NCBI GenBank assembly: GCA_026982515.1
Contig: JALSGY010000377.1
Coordinates: forward strand, 1-13,296
Reading direction: 5' to 3'
From: Paracoccaceae bacterium
GTDB taxonomy: Bacteria > Pseudomonadota > Alphaproteobacteria > Rhodobacterales > Rhodobacteraceae
DNA length: 13,296 bases
Shown here: piece by piece, positions 7,159 to 13,296 of the stretch
Layout of the letters: the number at the start of each line of letters is the position of its first letter
Numbering within the stretch: the stretch's first letter is position 1
Translations under genes and position numbers: made by a program
The notes under the pieces: generated by a model
Told to the model about the DNA's origin: nothing
The model's input: only the letters and a program-made list of their open reading frames with translations
The model's database searches: none

Positions 7159-8993
7159 CCGTTCTGACCGAGCTTGCCCGCCTTTACGAGAGGATGGAGC
7201 GCCAGGGGAAGGCGCCGCCGCCGGGCTATTCCATGGAGAATATCGGCGGCGAGGTGGTGCTGGGCAGGGACGGCCGGGTGCGGCGCATCAACCGGCTGGG
7301 CGGGGCGGATGACAAGGGCAGGTGGCGCGCGCGCAAGATGGCGGTGCCGGCCGCCGTCAAGCGCACCTCGGGCATCAAGCCCAATCTCCTGTGGGACAAG
7401 AGCGAATACAGCCTTGGCGTCACTGCCCTGAAGGACGACCGGAAAAAGCCGGTGCCGGACGAGGACGGCAGGCCGCAACCTCTATGCGACGACACGACGC
7501 GACGCAAACACGCCGCTTTCGTCGAGGCCAATCGCGCCCTTGTCGCAGGCAGCGACGATCCCGGCCTGGCCGCATTCCGTGCCTTTCTCGACGGGTGGAA
7601 ACCGGCCGCCTTCGCCGATCTCGCTGAAACGCTCGAACTGCTGGATGAAAACCTGGTCTTCAGGCTCGAGGGCGACAGGCACGAAGACGGCACCCCCCGT
7701 TACCTGCATGAACGCGACGCCGCGCGCCGATTGCTGGCAAGGTCCGAAGGCGGGGAAGAAGAAGGCATCTGCCTGATTACCGGCCTCCATGCCCCCATCG
7801 CCCGGCTTCATCCAACGATCAAGGGCGTTGCGGGTGCGCAGAGCTCGGGCGCGGCGCTGGTCTCGTTCAACCTCGACGCCTTCACCTCCTTCGGTCACGA
7901 ACAGGGCGACAACGCCCCGGTGTCGGCCGGGGCGGCCTTTGCCTATGGCGCGGCGCTGAACGCGCTGCTCGCGCGTGATTCCGGCCACAGCCTGCGGGTG
8001 GGCGATACCAGCGTCGCCTTCTGGGCCGAAGCGGCCGAGGCCGAACGGGCCGAAACGCTCGATGCGCTCTTGATGGGCACCCTGAACCCGCCCGACGATG
8101 CGACCGAGGCCGAGCGTCTGCGCGCGCAGATCGCCGACATCGCCGCGGGCCGCGCCCCGGCGGGAACGCCGGAGCTCGATCCGCAGACCCGCGTATTCAT
8201 CCTTGGCCTCGCGCCCAACGCCGCGCGGCTCTCGGTGCGCTTCTGGTATCCCGGCCGGCTGGGCGATTTCGCCGCCAATGTCGCCCGCTTCTGGGCCGAT
8301 CTGGCGCAGGAGCCGCCTGCCTGGAAGGGGCCGCCCGCCGCCTGGTCGCTGCTCCATGAAACCGCCGCCCAGCGCAAGGCCGAGAACATCCCGCCCCGCC
8401 TTGGCGGCGATCTGATGCGCGCCGTGCTCACCGGGGCGGACTACCCGCGCACCCTGCTTTCGGGCGTCATCATGCGTATCCGCGCCGACGGCGACATCAA
8501 CGCCCGCCGCGTGGCCATCATCGCCGCCCATATCCGCCGCAACCTGAAGGAGGAGAAATTTCCCATGTCCCTTGACCGAGACAATCCCGACCCGGCCTAT
8601 CGGCTGGGGCGGCTCTTTGCCGTGCTGGAGGGCATCCAGCAGGCCGCGCTCCCCGGCCTCAACGCCACCATCAAGGACCGCTACTTCGCCGCCGCTTCGG
8701 CCACGCCGGCGCGGGTCTTTCCGCTGCTGGTCAAGACCGCCACCCACCATCTGTCGAATCTGCGCAAGGGCGATGGCGGCGGGCTGGCCCGCTGGTTCGA
8801 GGTCGAGATGGGCAAGATCTGGTCGGGCCTTGCGGCCGATCTGCCCCGCAGCCTGAACCTTGAGGACCAGGGCCGCTTCATTGCCGGCTATTACCACCAG
8901 CGCTGGGCGAAGAAGGACGACTCCTCGCCTGCGGACGGCGCAACCGGAACCCCCGACACCCCCCTGATCGAAACCGAAGGAGCAGAGCAATGA
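7155..8993 (+). CDS. cas8c: Cas8c (Csd1), large Cascade subunit, type I-C
   Basis: This 612-residue large subunit recognises the PAM and helps load Cas3. Family features include the N-terminal NIGGEVVLGRDGRVRRINRL area (about 29-48) and, at about 207-240, ITGLHAPIARLHPTIKG and AQSSGAALVSFN. GDTSVAFWAEA and the ARLSVRFW segment lie further on. The start is fixed by the ATGA overlap with cas5c. The last 142 residues, from ATG 8565, form the separate small subunit Cas11c. The stop overlaps cas7c (ATGA at 8990-8993). The gene is full length and intact. Confidence 0.96.
   Translation: MTVLTELARLYERMERQGKAPPPGYSMENIGGEVVLGRDGRVRRINRLGGADDKGRWRARKMAVPAAVKRTSGIKPNLLWDKSEYSLGVTALKDDRKKPVPDEDGRPQPLCDDTTRRKHAAFVEANRALVAGSDDPGLAAFRAFLDGWKPAAFADLAETLELLDENLVFRLEGDRHEDGTPRYLHERDAARRLLARSEGGEEEGICLITGLHAPIARLHPTIKGVAGAQSSGAALVSFNLDAFTSFGHEQGDNAPVSAGAAFAYGAALNALLARDSGHSLRVGDTSVAFWAEAAEAERAETLDALLMGTLNPPDDATEAERLRAQIADIAAGRAPAGTPELDPQTRVFILGLAPNAARLSVRFWYPGRLGDFAANVARFWADLAQEPPAWKGPPAAWSLLHETAAQRKAENIPPRLGGDLMRAVLTGADYPRTLLSGVIMRIRADGDINARRVAIIAAHIRRNLKEEKFPMSLDRDNPDPAYRLGRLFAVLEGIQQAALPGLNATIKDRYFAAASATPARVFPLLVKTATHHLSNLRKGDGGGLARWFEVEMGKIWSGLAADLPRSLNLEDQGRFIAGYYHQRWAKKDDSSPADGATGTPDTPLIETEGAEQ
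8565..8993 (+). CDS. cas11c: Cas11c, small Cascade subunit from an internal start within cas8c
   Basis: AAGGAGGA at 8547-8554 is the strongest ribosome binding site in the region, yet it lies in the middle of cas8c. It sits 10 nt before ATG 8565, which is in frame (codon 471 of cas8c). The product has 142 residues (MSLDRDNPDPAYRLGRLFAV onward), is mostly helical, and ends with the cas8c stop. In type I-C systems such as that of Desulfovibrio vulgaris, the small subunit is known to be made from an internal start in cas8c and to line the Cascade belly, supporting R-loop formation. The strong site and the suitable position and size make the same use likely here. Confidence 0.82.
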   Translation: MSLDRDNPDPAYRLGRLFAVLEGIQQAALPGLNATIKDRYFAAASATPARVFPLLVKTATHHLSNLRKGDGGGLARWFEVEMGKIWSGLAADLPRSLNLEDQGRFIAGYYHQRWAKKDDSSPADGATGTPDTPLIETEGAEQ

Positions 8994-9916
8994 GTGCCGC
9001 CGGAACCCCTATCGCCAACCGCTATGACTTCGTGCTGTTCTTCGATGTCGAGAACGGCAATCCCAATGGCGACCCGGACGCCGGCAACCTGCCGCGCATG
9101 GACCCGGAAACCAACCAGGGGCTGGTGTCCGATGTCAGCCTCAAGCGCAAGGTGCGCAATTTCGTGGCCGAAGCCATGGCGGGCGAGCCGGGGCACGAGA
9201 TCTACATGGCCGATGGCGGCGTGCTCAACCGCCAGCACGCACGCGCCTACGAGGCGCTGGCGATCAAGCCGCAACCGAAGAAACTGCCCAGGGAGGAAGA
9301 AAAGGCCCGCCAGATCACCGAATGGATGTGCCGCAACTTCTATGACATCCGCACATTCGGGGCAGTGATGACCACCGAGGTCAATGCCGGGCAGGTGCGC
9401 GGCCCGGTGCAGATGACCTTCGCCCGTTCGGCCGAGCCGATCCTGCCGCTGGAAGTGTCAATCACCCGTTCCTCGGTCACCAACGAAAAGGACGTGGACA
9501 AGGAACGCACCATGGGCCGCAAGCATATCGTGCCCTATGGCCTCTACCGCGCGCATGGCTTCATCAACGCCAAACTGGCCGCGCGCACCGGCTTTTCCGA
9601 GGGCGATCTCGAACTGCTCTGGCAGGCGCTGTGCAACATGTTCGAGCTCGACCGGTCGGCCGCGCGCGGCATGATGGCGACGCGCTGCGTGATCGCCTTC
9701 CGCCACGAAAACCCGCTGGGCAACGCCCATGCGCACAAGCTGTTCGAGCGGGTGAAGATGTTGCGCTGCCACAATGGCGAATGTCTGCCCGTAGGGGATC
9801 CCCGCACCCACAACTGGCCGCCGGCTCGCGCCTTCTCGGATTATCGCATCGCTATCGACCGCGAGAACCTGCCCGAGGGCGTGAGCATTGTCGAACCCTG
9901 CGGCCCCTGCGCCTGA
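8990..9916 (+). CDS. cas7c: Cas7c (Csd2), Cascade backbone subunit
   Basis: This 308-residue protein starts at ATG 8990, overlapping the cas8c stop, with AAGGAG about 7 nt upstream. Cas7c binds the crRNA spacer as a repeated backbone subunit. The N-terminus NRYDFVLFFDVENGNPNGDP at residues about 8-27, then NLPRMDPETNQGLVSDVSLK, is diagnostic, as is the central MGRKHIVPYGLYRAHGFINA. The length is normal for the family. Its last 29 nt overlap the start of cas4. Confidence 0.97.
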   Translation: MSAAGTPIANRYDFVLFFDVENGNPNGDPDAGNLPRMDPETNQGLVSDVSLKRKVRNFVAEAMAGEPGHEIYMADGGVLNRQHARAYEALAIKPQPKKLPREEEKARQITEWMCRNFYDIRTFGAVMTTEVNAGQVRGPVQMTFARSAEPILPLEVSITRSSVTNEKDVDKERTMGRKHIVPYGLYRAHGFINAKLAARTGFSEGDLELLWQALCNMFELDRSAARGMMATRCVIAFRHENPLGNAHAHKLFERVKMLRCHNGECLPVGDPRTHNWPPARAFSDYRIAIDRENLPEGVSIVEPCGPCA

Positions 9917-10526
9917 GAGCATCCCGATCTCGGCGCTGCAGCACTGGCAGTTCTGCCCGCGCCAATGCGCCCTGATCCATGTGGAGCGGCTCTGGGCCGA
10001 AAACCGCCTGACCGCCGAGGGGCGGGTGCTGCACGCCCGCCCCGACAGCGGCCGCCCCGAAAGCCGCCCCGGCCTGCGCATCCTGCGCGCGGTGGAAATC
10101 GCCAGCACCGCCTGCGGCATTCACGGGGTTGCCGATGTGGTTGAACTGACCGGCCGCCCGCCGCGTCCCTTCCCGGTGGAATACAAGCGCGGCCGCCCCA
10201 AACCCCACCGCGCCGACGAGGTGCAGCTCTGCGCCCAGGCGCTGTGCCTTGAAGAGATGTTCTCCTGCACCATCCCCGAAGGCGCGCTGTTCTATGGGCA
10301 AAGCCGGCGTCGCAAGCCGGTCGCCTTCGACGACGAACTGCGCGCCCTCACCCTGTCGGTCATCGCCGCCGTGCAAGAGATGTTCGCAAGCGGCTACCTG
10401 CCCCCACCGACATATGAATCCCGGCGCTGCAATACCTGTTCGCTCAACGCCCTGTGCCGGCCGAAGCTGCGCAAGAGCGCCGCCCGCTGGCTGGAACGCG
10501 CCATCAGCCTGGAAGCCCCACCATGA
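9888..10526 (+). CDS. cas4: Cas4, RecB-like exonuclease of spacer acquisition
   Basis: This 212-residue protein has a TTG start at 9888, inside the end of cas7c. No ATG or GTG in this frame precedes the conserved IPISALQHWQFCPRQCALIH segment, so TTG is the only usable start. RecB nuclease motifs are His49, Asp83 (GVADVVEL), Glu98-Tyr99-Lys100 (PVEYKRG) and Gln113 (QLCAQALCLEE). An iron-sulphur cluster is suggested by Cys23 or Cys27 and by Cys181, Cys184 and Cys190 near the C-terminus (RRCNTCSLNALC). Cas4 works with Cas1-Cas2, trimming prespacers and selecting those beside a correct PAM. The stop overlaps cas1 (ATGA at 10523-10526). Confidence 0.95.
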   Translation: MSNPAAPAPESIPISALQHWQFCPRQCALIHVERLWAENRLTAEGRVLHARPDSGRPESRPGLRILRAVEIASTACGIHGVADVVELTGRPPRPFPVEYKRGRPKPHRADEVQLCAQALCLEEMFSCTIPEGALFYGQSRRRKPVAFDDELRALTLSVIAAVQEMFASGYLPPPTYESRRCNTCSLNALCRPKLRKSAARWLERAISLEAPP

Positions 10527-11557
10527 AAAAGCTGCTCAACACGCTCTATGTCACCTCCGAAGGCGCCTGGCTGAACAAGGACGGGCGCAACGTGGTCGTG
10601 CGGATCGACGGCGCCGAACGCGGGCGCTTCCCGGCCCATCTGCTGGGCCAGATCACCTGTTTCGGGCAGGTGGGGCTTTCGCCGCAGCTGATGCATTTCT
10701 GTGCCGAAGAAGGTATTTCCATCACCTTCCTGTCGCCCCATGGCCGTTATCTGGCGCGCATCGAGGGGCCGCAGGGCGGCAATGTGCTGCTGCGCCGCGC
10801 CCAGCACGAGGCCACCCGCGACGAGGCGGCCGCCCTGCCCGTCGCCCGGGCCATGGTGGCCGCCAAGCTGGCCAATCAGCGGGGCGTGATTGCACGCACC
10901 CTGCGCGATCACGGCAAGGGGCTGGTGGACGATGCCCAGGATGCGCTGGAGCGCACCGCCACCCAGCTTGGCCGCAGCGCCCGGCAGGCCCTTGCCTGCC
11001 CCGACATGGACAGCCTGCGCGGGCTCGAAGGCGACGGGGCCAATGCCTATTGGGCGGTATTTTCCCATCTGATCCGCAACCCGGACTTTGTCTTCTCGGG
11101 TCGGAATCGCCGCCCGCCGCGCGACCCGATCAACGCGCTTCTGTCGCTGGTCTATATGCTGCTGGCCGCCGACTGCCGCGCCGGGGCCGAGAGCCACGGG
11201 CTCGACCCGCAGATGGGCTTTCTGCACCGCGACCGCCCCGGCCGCGCGAGCCTTGCGCTGGATCTGATGGAAGAGTTCCGCGCACCGATCGCCGATCGCC
11301 TCGTGCTTTCCCTGATCAACCGCCGCCAGCTTTCCCCGCGCGATTTCCGCCACGAGGAAACCGGCGGCGTGTTCCTGACTGATGATGCCCGCGCGACCGT
11401 TCTCACCGCCTGGCAGGAGCGCAAGCGCACGACCCTGCGCCATGACTTCATCGGCGAAACGGTGCCGCTCGGCCTGTTTGCGCAGCTTCAGGCTCAGCTT
11501 CTGGCCCGCCATCTGCGCGGCGACCTCGACGCCTACCCGGCCCATGTCTGGAGATGA
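10523..11557 (+). CDS. cas1: Cas1, CRISPR integrase
   Basis: This 344-residue protein begins MKKLLNTLYVTSEGAWLNKD, typical of type I-C Cas1. It inserts new spacers at the leader end together with Cas2. The metal-binding catalytic residues are likely Glu169 (RGLEGDGAN), His235 (GFLHRDRPGR) and Asp247 (LALDLMEEFR). The N-terminal beta domain and the helical C-terminal domain are both complete. The start at 10523 is fixed by the ATGA overlap with cas4; the frame is open further upstream but that part is non-conserved. The stop lies 3 nt before cas2. Confidence 0.97.
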   Translation: MKKLLNTLYVTSEGAWLNKDGRNVVVRIDGAERGRFPAHLLGQITCFGQVGLSPQLMHFCAEEGISITFLSPHGRYLARIEGPQGGNVLLRRAQHEATRDEAAALPVARAMVAAKLANQRGVIARTLRDHGKGLVDDAQDALERTATQLGRSARQALACPDMDSLRGLEGDGANAYWAVFSHLIRNPDFVFSGRNRRPPRDPINALLSLVYMLLAADCRAGAESHGLDPQMGFLHRDRPGRASLALDLMEEFRAPIADRLVLSLINRRQLSPRDFRHEETGGVFLTDDARATVLTAWQERKRTTLRHDFIGETVPLGLFAQLQAQLLARHLRGDLDAYPAHVWR

Positions 11558-11560
11558 GCC

Positions 11561-11851
11561 ATGATGGTCCTGATCACCTATGACGTTCGCACCGAAGATG
11601 CCGCCGGTCGCCGCCGGTTGCGCCGCGTCTCGAAGGCCTGCCTCGACTATGGCCAGCGGGTGCAGTATTCCGTCTTCGAATGCGAGGTTTCCCCGGCGCA
11701 ATGGACGGCCCTGCGTGCCCGGTTGTGCGAGATCATCGACCCTGAGCAGGACTCCCTGCGCTTCTACATGCTGGGGGCCAACTGGCGCCGCCGCATCGAG
11801 CATGTGGGGGCCAAGCCGGCCACCGATTTCGACGGCCCGCTGATCATCTGA
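11561..11851 (+). CDS. cas2: Cas2, structural partner of Cas1
   Basis: This 96-residue protein starts at ATG 11561 (a second ATG at 11564 is equally possible), with GGAG at 11550-11553. The ferredoxin-like fold starts MMVLITYDVRTED, with the conserved Asp8 after the first strand, then RRLRRVSKACLDYGQRVQYS and SLRFYMLG. Cas2 dimers bridge two Cas1 dimers during spacer integration. It is the last cas gene, and the leader of the array follows directly. Confidence 0.97.
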   Translation: MMVLITYDVRTEDAAGRRRLRRVSKACLDYGQRVQYSVFECEVSPAQWTALRARLCEIIDPEQDSLRFYMLGANWRRRIEHVGAKPATDFDGPLII

Positions 11852-11937
11852 CGCAGATGCTCCGCGCCGCCTGTGCGGACCCCCAGTGGCCATGAATTGA
11901 CGGGGAAGTTCGCAAATCGGACAAGTGGTTGGAACAA

Positions 11938-11951
11938 GGGAAATATTTCCC
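11938..11951. repeat. Perfect 14-bp palindrome in the leader
   Basis: GGGAAATATTTCCC reads the same on both strands, with no spacer. Its last base is also the first base of the second CGCAAATCG direct repeat. Such a site suits a symmetric dimeric DNA-binding protein, possibly one controlling array or cas transcription. It could also be by chance in an AT-rich stretch. Confidence 0.55.
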
Positions 11952-12026
11952 GCAAATCGTCTGGGAAAGAGCAAATTTGGGGCGACAATCGGCAGGTTCG
12001 CGGAGTCGGCCATGTTTGACGATGTG

Positions 12027-12039
12027 TATCAGCATGTTA
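12027..12039 (+). promoter_or_regulatory. IHF-consensus match at the leader-repeat junction
   Basis: TATCAGCATGTTA fits every fixed position of the IHF consensus WATCARNNNNTTR and ends 11 bp before the first repeat. In E. coli type I-E, an IHF site in the leader next to the first repeat bends DNA so that Cas1-Cas2 integrates new spacers there. The same role here is inferred from sequence and position only. Confidence 0.5.
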
Positions 12040-12050
12040 CAAGCACAAGG

Positions 12051-13296
12051 GTCGCCCCCACCACGGGGGCGTGGATTGAAACATCAACCAAGACCTCCTA
12101 TCCTAGATGTGGACGGGTCGCCCCCACCACGGGGGCGTGGATTGAAACACCATAAATACCTTCAACAGGAACCTGACCAGCAGGTCGCCCCCACCACGGG
12201 GGCGTGGATTGAAACGCCTCGGCGCGCTGCCTCGCATAATCGCTCAAAGGTCGCCCCCACCACGGGGGCGTGGATTGAAACTGATTATCGCTATGATAGG
12301 CGTGTATCTGAGATTGTCGCCCCCACCACGGGGGCGTGGATTGAAACAGTCAACCGCCCTATCGGGCTAATCCGGGATGAGAGGTCGCCCCCACCACGGG
12401 GGCGTGGATTGAAACAAGAACATGCCTGGCGATCTGCGGCAGCTTCATGGGTCGCCCCCACCACGGGGGCGTGGATTGAAACAGGTGCGCGACTATCTTG
12501 CAGGCCCGACGCCAGCGGTCGCCCCCACCACGGGGGCGTGGATTGAAACCTCGCCTTCCTCAGACATAATCACTGCACGGTAGGTCGCCCCCACCACGGG
12601 GGCGTGGATTGAAACTGAAACGCCACGACAGCCCCCTCTGTAATCGGGCGGTCGCCCCCACCACGGGGGCGTGGATTGAAACTTGGTGAGATCGACACGA
12701 TAAATAGGTGGTTTCAGGGTCGCCCCCACCACGGGGGCGTGGATTGAAACATCTTAGCTCAGTCCATGGATTTGATGTGTGCAGGGTCGCCCCCACCACG
12801 GGGGCGTGGATTGAAACAGGTATATCGCGCCGTTCTGAAGAGGATTCCCGGGTCGCCCCCACCACGGGGGCGTGGATTGAAACAACAACAACTGCAGAAC
12901 GCTCGCAGAGGCGCAGGTCGCCCCCACCACGGGGGCGTGGATTGAAACGGGCGGCGCGTGGCCTACTGGATGTATCGCGACCGTCGCCCCCACCACGGGG
13001 GCGTGGATTGAAACTCCGCTGGGCTGGCTCAGCTGGGCCGAGATCGCCCGGTCGCCCCCACCACGGGGGCGTGGATTGAAACCGCGATCCGCGCCGCCAG
13101 CATCGCGTCGCACTGCGTCGCCCCCACCACGGGGGCGTGGATTGAAACTTTGCGAACGGCGGCCTTGGCGACGAAAATCACCCCGGTCGCCCCCACCACG
13201 GGGGCGTGGATTGAAACCCCCCAAAATGGAAACAGGAATCTTAATCCTGACTGGTCGCCCCCACCACGGGGGCGTGGATTGAAACACCGACTCCAC
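12051..13296 (+). CRISPR. Type I-C CRISPR array, 19 repeats, open at right edge
   Basis: There are 19 identical 32-nt repeats (starting GTCGCCCCC, ending GTGGATTGAAAC), the first at 12051-12082 and the last at 13254-13285. Between them lie 18 spacers of 33-37 nt. A 19th spacer begins at 13286 and is cut by the window end. Each repeat holds a 7-bp stem (CGCCCCC pairing with GGGGGCG) with loop ACCAC. Cutting after the stem leaves the 11-nt handle TGGATTGAAAC, as expected for Cas5c. Repeat starts: 12051, 12117, 12184, 12250, 12316, 12384, 12451, 12518, 12584, 12651, 12719, 12786, 12852, 12917, 12983, 13051, 13117, 13186, 13254. Absence of repeat decay suggests an active array whose old end is further right. 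Spacer targets cannot be identified from the sequence. Confidence 0.99.

Larger units (their letters stand above)
11852..12050 (+). promoter_or_regulatory. CRISPR leader
   Basis: This is the 199-bp non-coding stretch between cas2 and the first repeat, visibly richer in A+T than the cas genes. Repeats end in ATTGAAAC on the plus strand, so crRNA transcription is rightward and this is the leader side. It contains a short hairpin (TCCGC at 11861-11865 with GCGGA at 11875-11879), the direct repeat CGCAAATCG (11911-11919 and 11951-11959, starts 40 bp apart), a 14-bp palindrome (11938-11951) and an IHF-type site (12027-12039). A promoter must lie here or upstream; TTGACG at 11897-11902 could be a -35 box, but no convincing -10 follows, so none is assigned. 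Confidence 0.8.

Noticed and set aside
7482..8990. A 502-codon minus-strand frame opposite cas8c, and a similar long one opposite cas1 (10394-12013)
   Set aside because: Both are antisense shadows from biased third codon positions; the one opposite cas1 also runs into the leader.
11861..11879. Hairpin TCCGC/GCGGA after cas2 as an operon terminator
   Set aside because: The stem is only 5 bp with a 9-nt loop and there is no T-run after it.
11929..13296. Open frames on both strands through the CRISPR array
   Set aside because: They repeat APTTGAWIET-type or NPRPRGGGD-type units, which come from the repeat having a unit length often divisible by three.

Overview
The window is high-GC DNA whose gene style (dense ATGA/GTGA overlaps, a DUF2924 protein next to a large serine recombinase) suggests an alphaproteobacterium, possibly of the Rhodobacterales. 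This is inferred from family resemblance only; no species can be named. It carries a complete type I-C CRISPR-Cas locus directly behind a serine-recombinase module.

Layout. (1) 1-1117, minus strand: a gene cut by the left edge that resembles the N-terminal part of DUF7380/DUF4209 proteins. (2) 1118-1235: a short divergent intergenic region. (3) 1236-1810: an intact small ORF followed by a frameshifted remnant of a DUF2924 gene, the relic of an older recombinase-type module. (4) 1811-4207: a second, intact module of four overlapping genes: small ORF, DUF2924 protein, large serine recombinase and a helix-turn-helix protein. (5) 4235-11851: cas3-cas5c-cas8c-cas7c-cas4-cas1-cas2, all intact. cas8c holds a strong internal ribosome binding site and in-frame ATG for a separate small subunit, Cas11c. 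(6) 11852-12050: the CRISPR leader, with a perfect 14-bp palindrome, a 9-bp direct repeat and a perfect match to the IHF consensus 11 bp before the first repeat. (7) 12051-13285: 19 identical 32-nt repeats with 18 complete spacers of 33-37 nt; the array runs off the right edge.

How it works together, from knowledge of type I-C systems: Cas4, Cas1 and Cas2 acquire spacers at the leader end. The array is transcribed rightward and Cas5c cuts the repeat hairpin, leaving an 11-nt handle. Cas5c, Cas7c, Cas8c and Cas11c form Cascade, and Cas3 degrades the target.

The Cas set itself is a known type. The points of interest are its physical fusion to the recombinase module (27 bp between the last module gene and the cas3 ATG, so possibly one transcription unit of about 10 kb), the decayed older copy of that module, the internal Cas11c start, and the IHF-like site at the leader-repeat junction. 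I found no wholly unknown multi-gene system.
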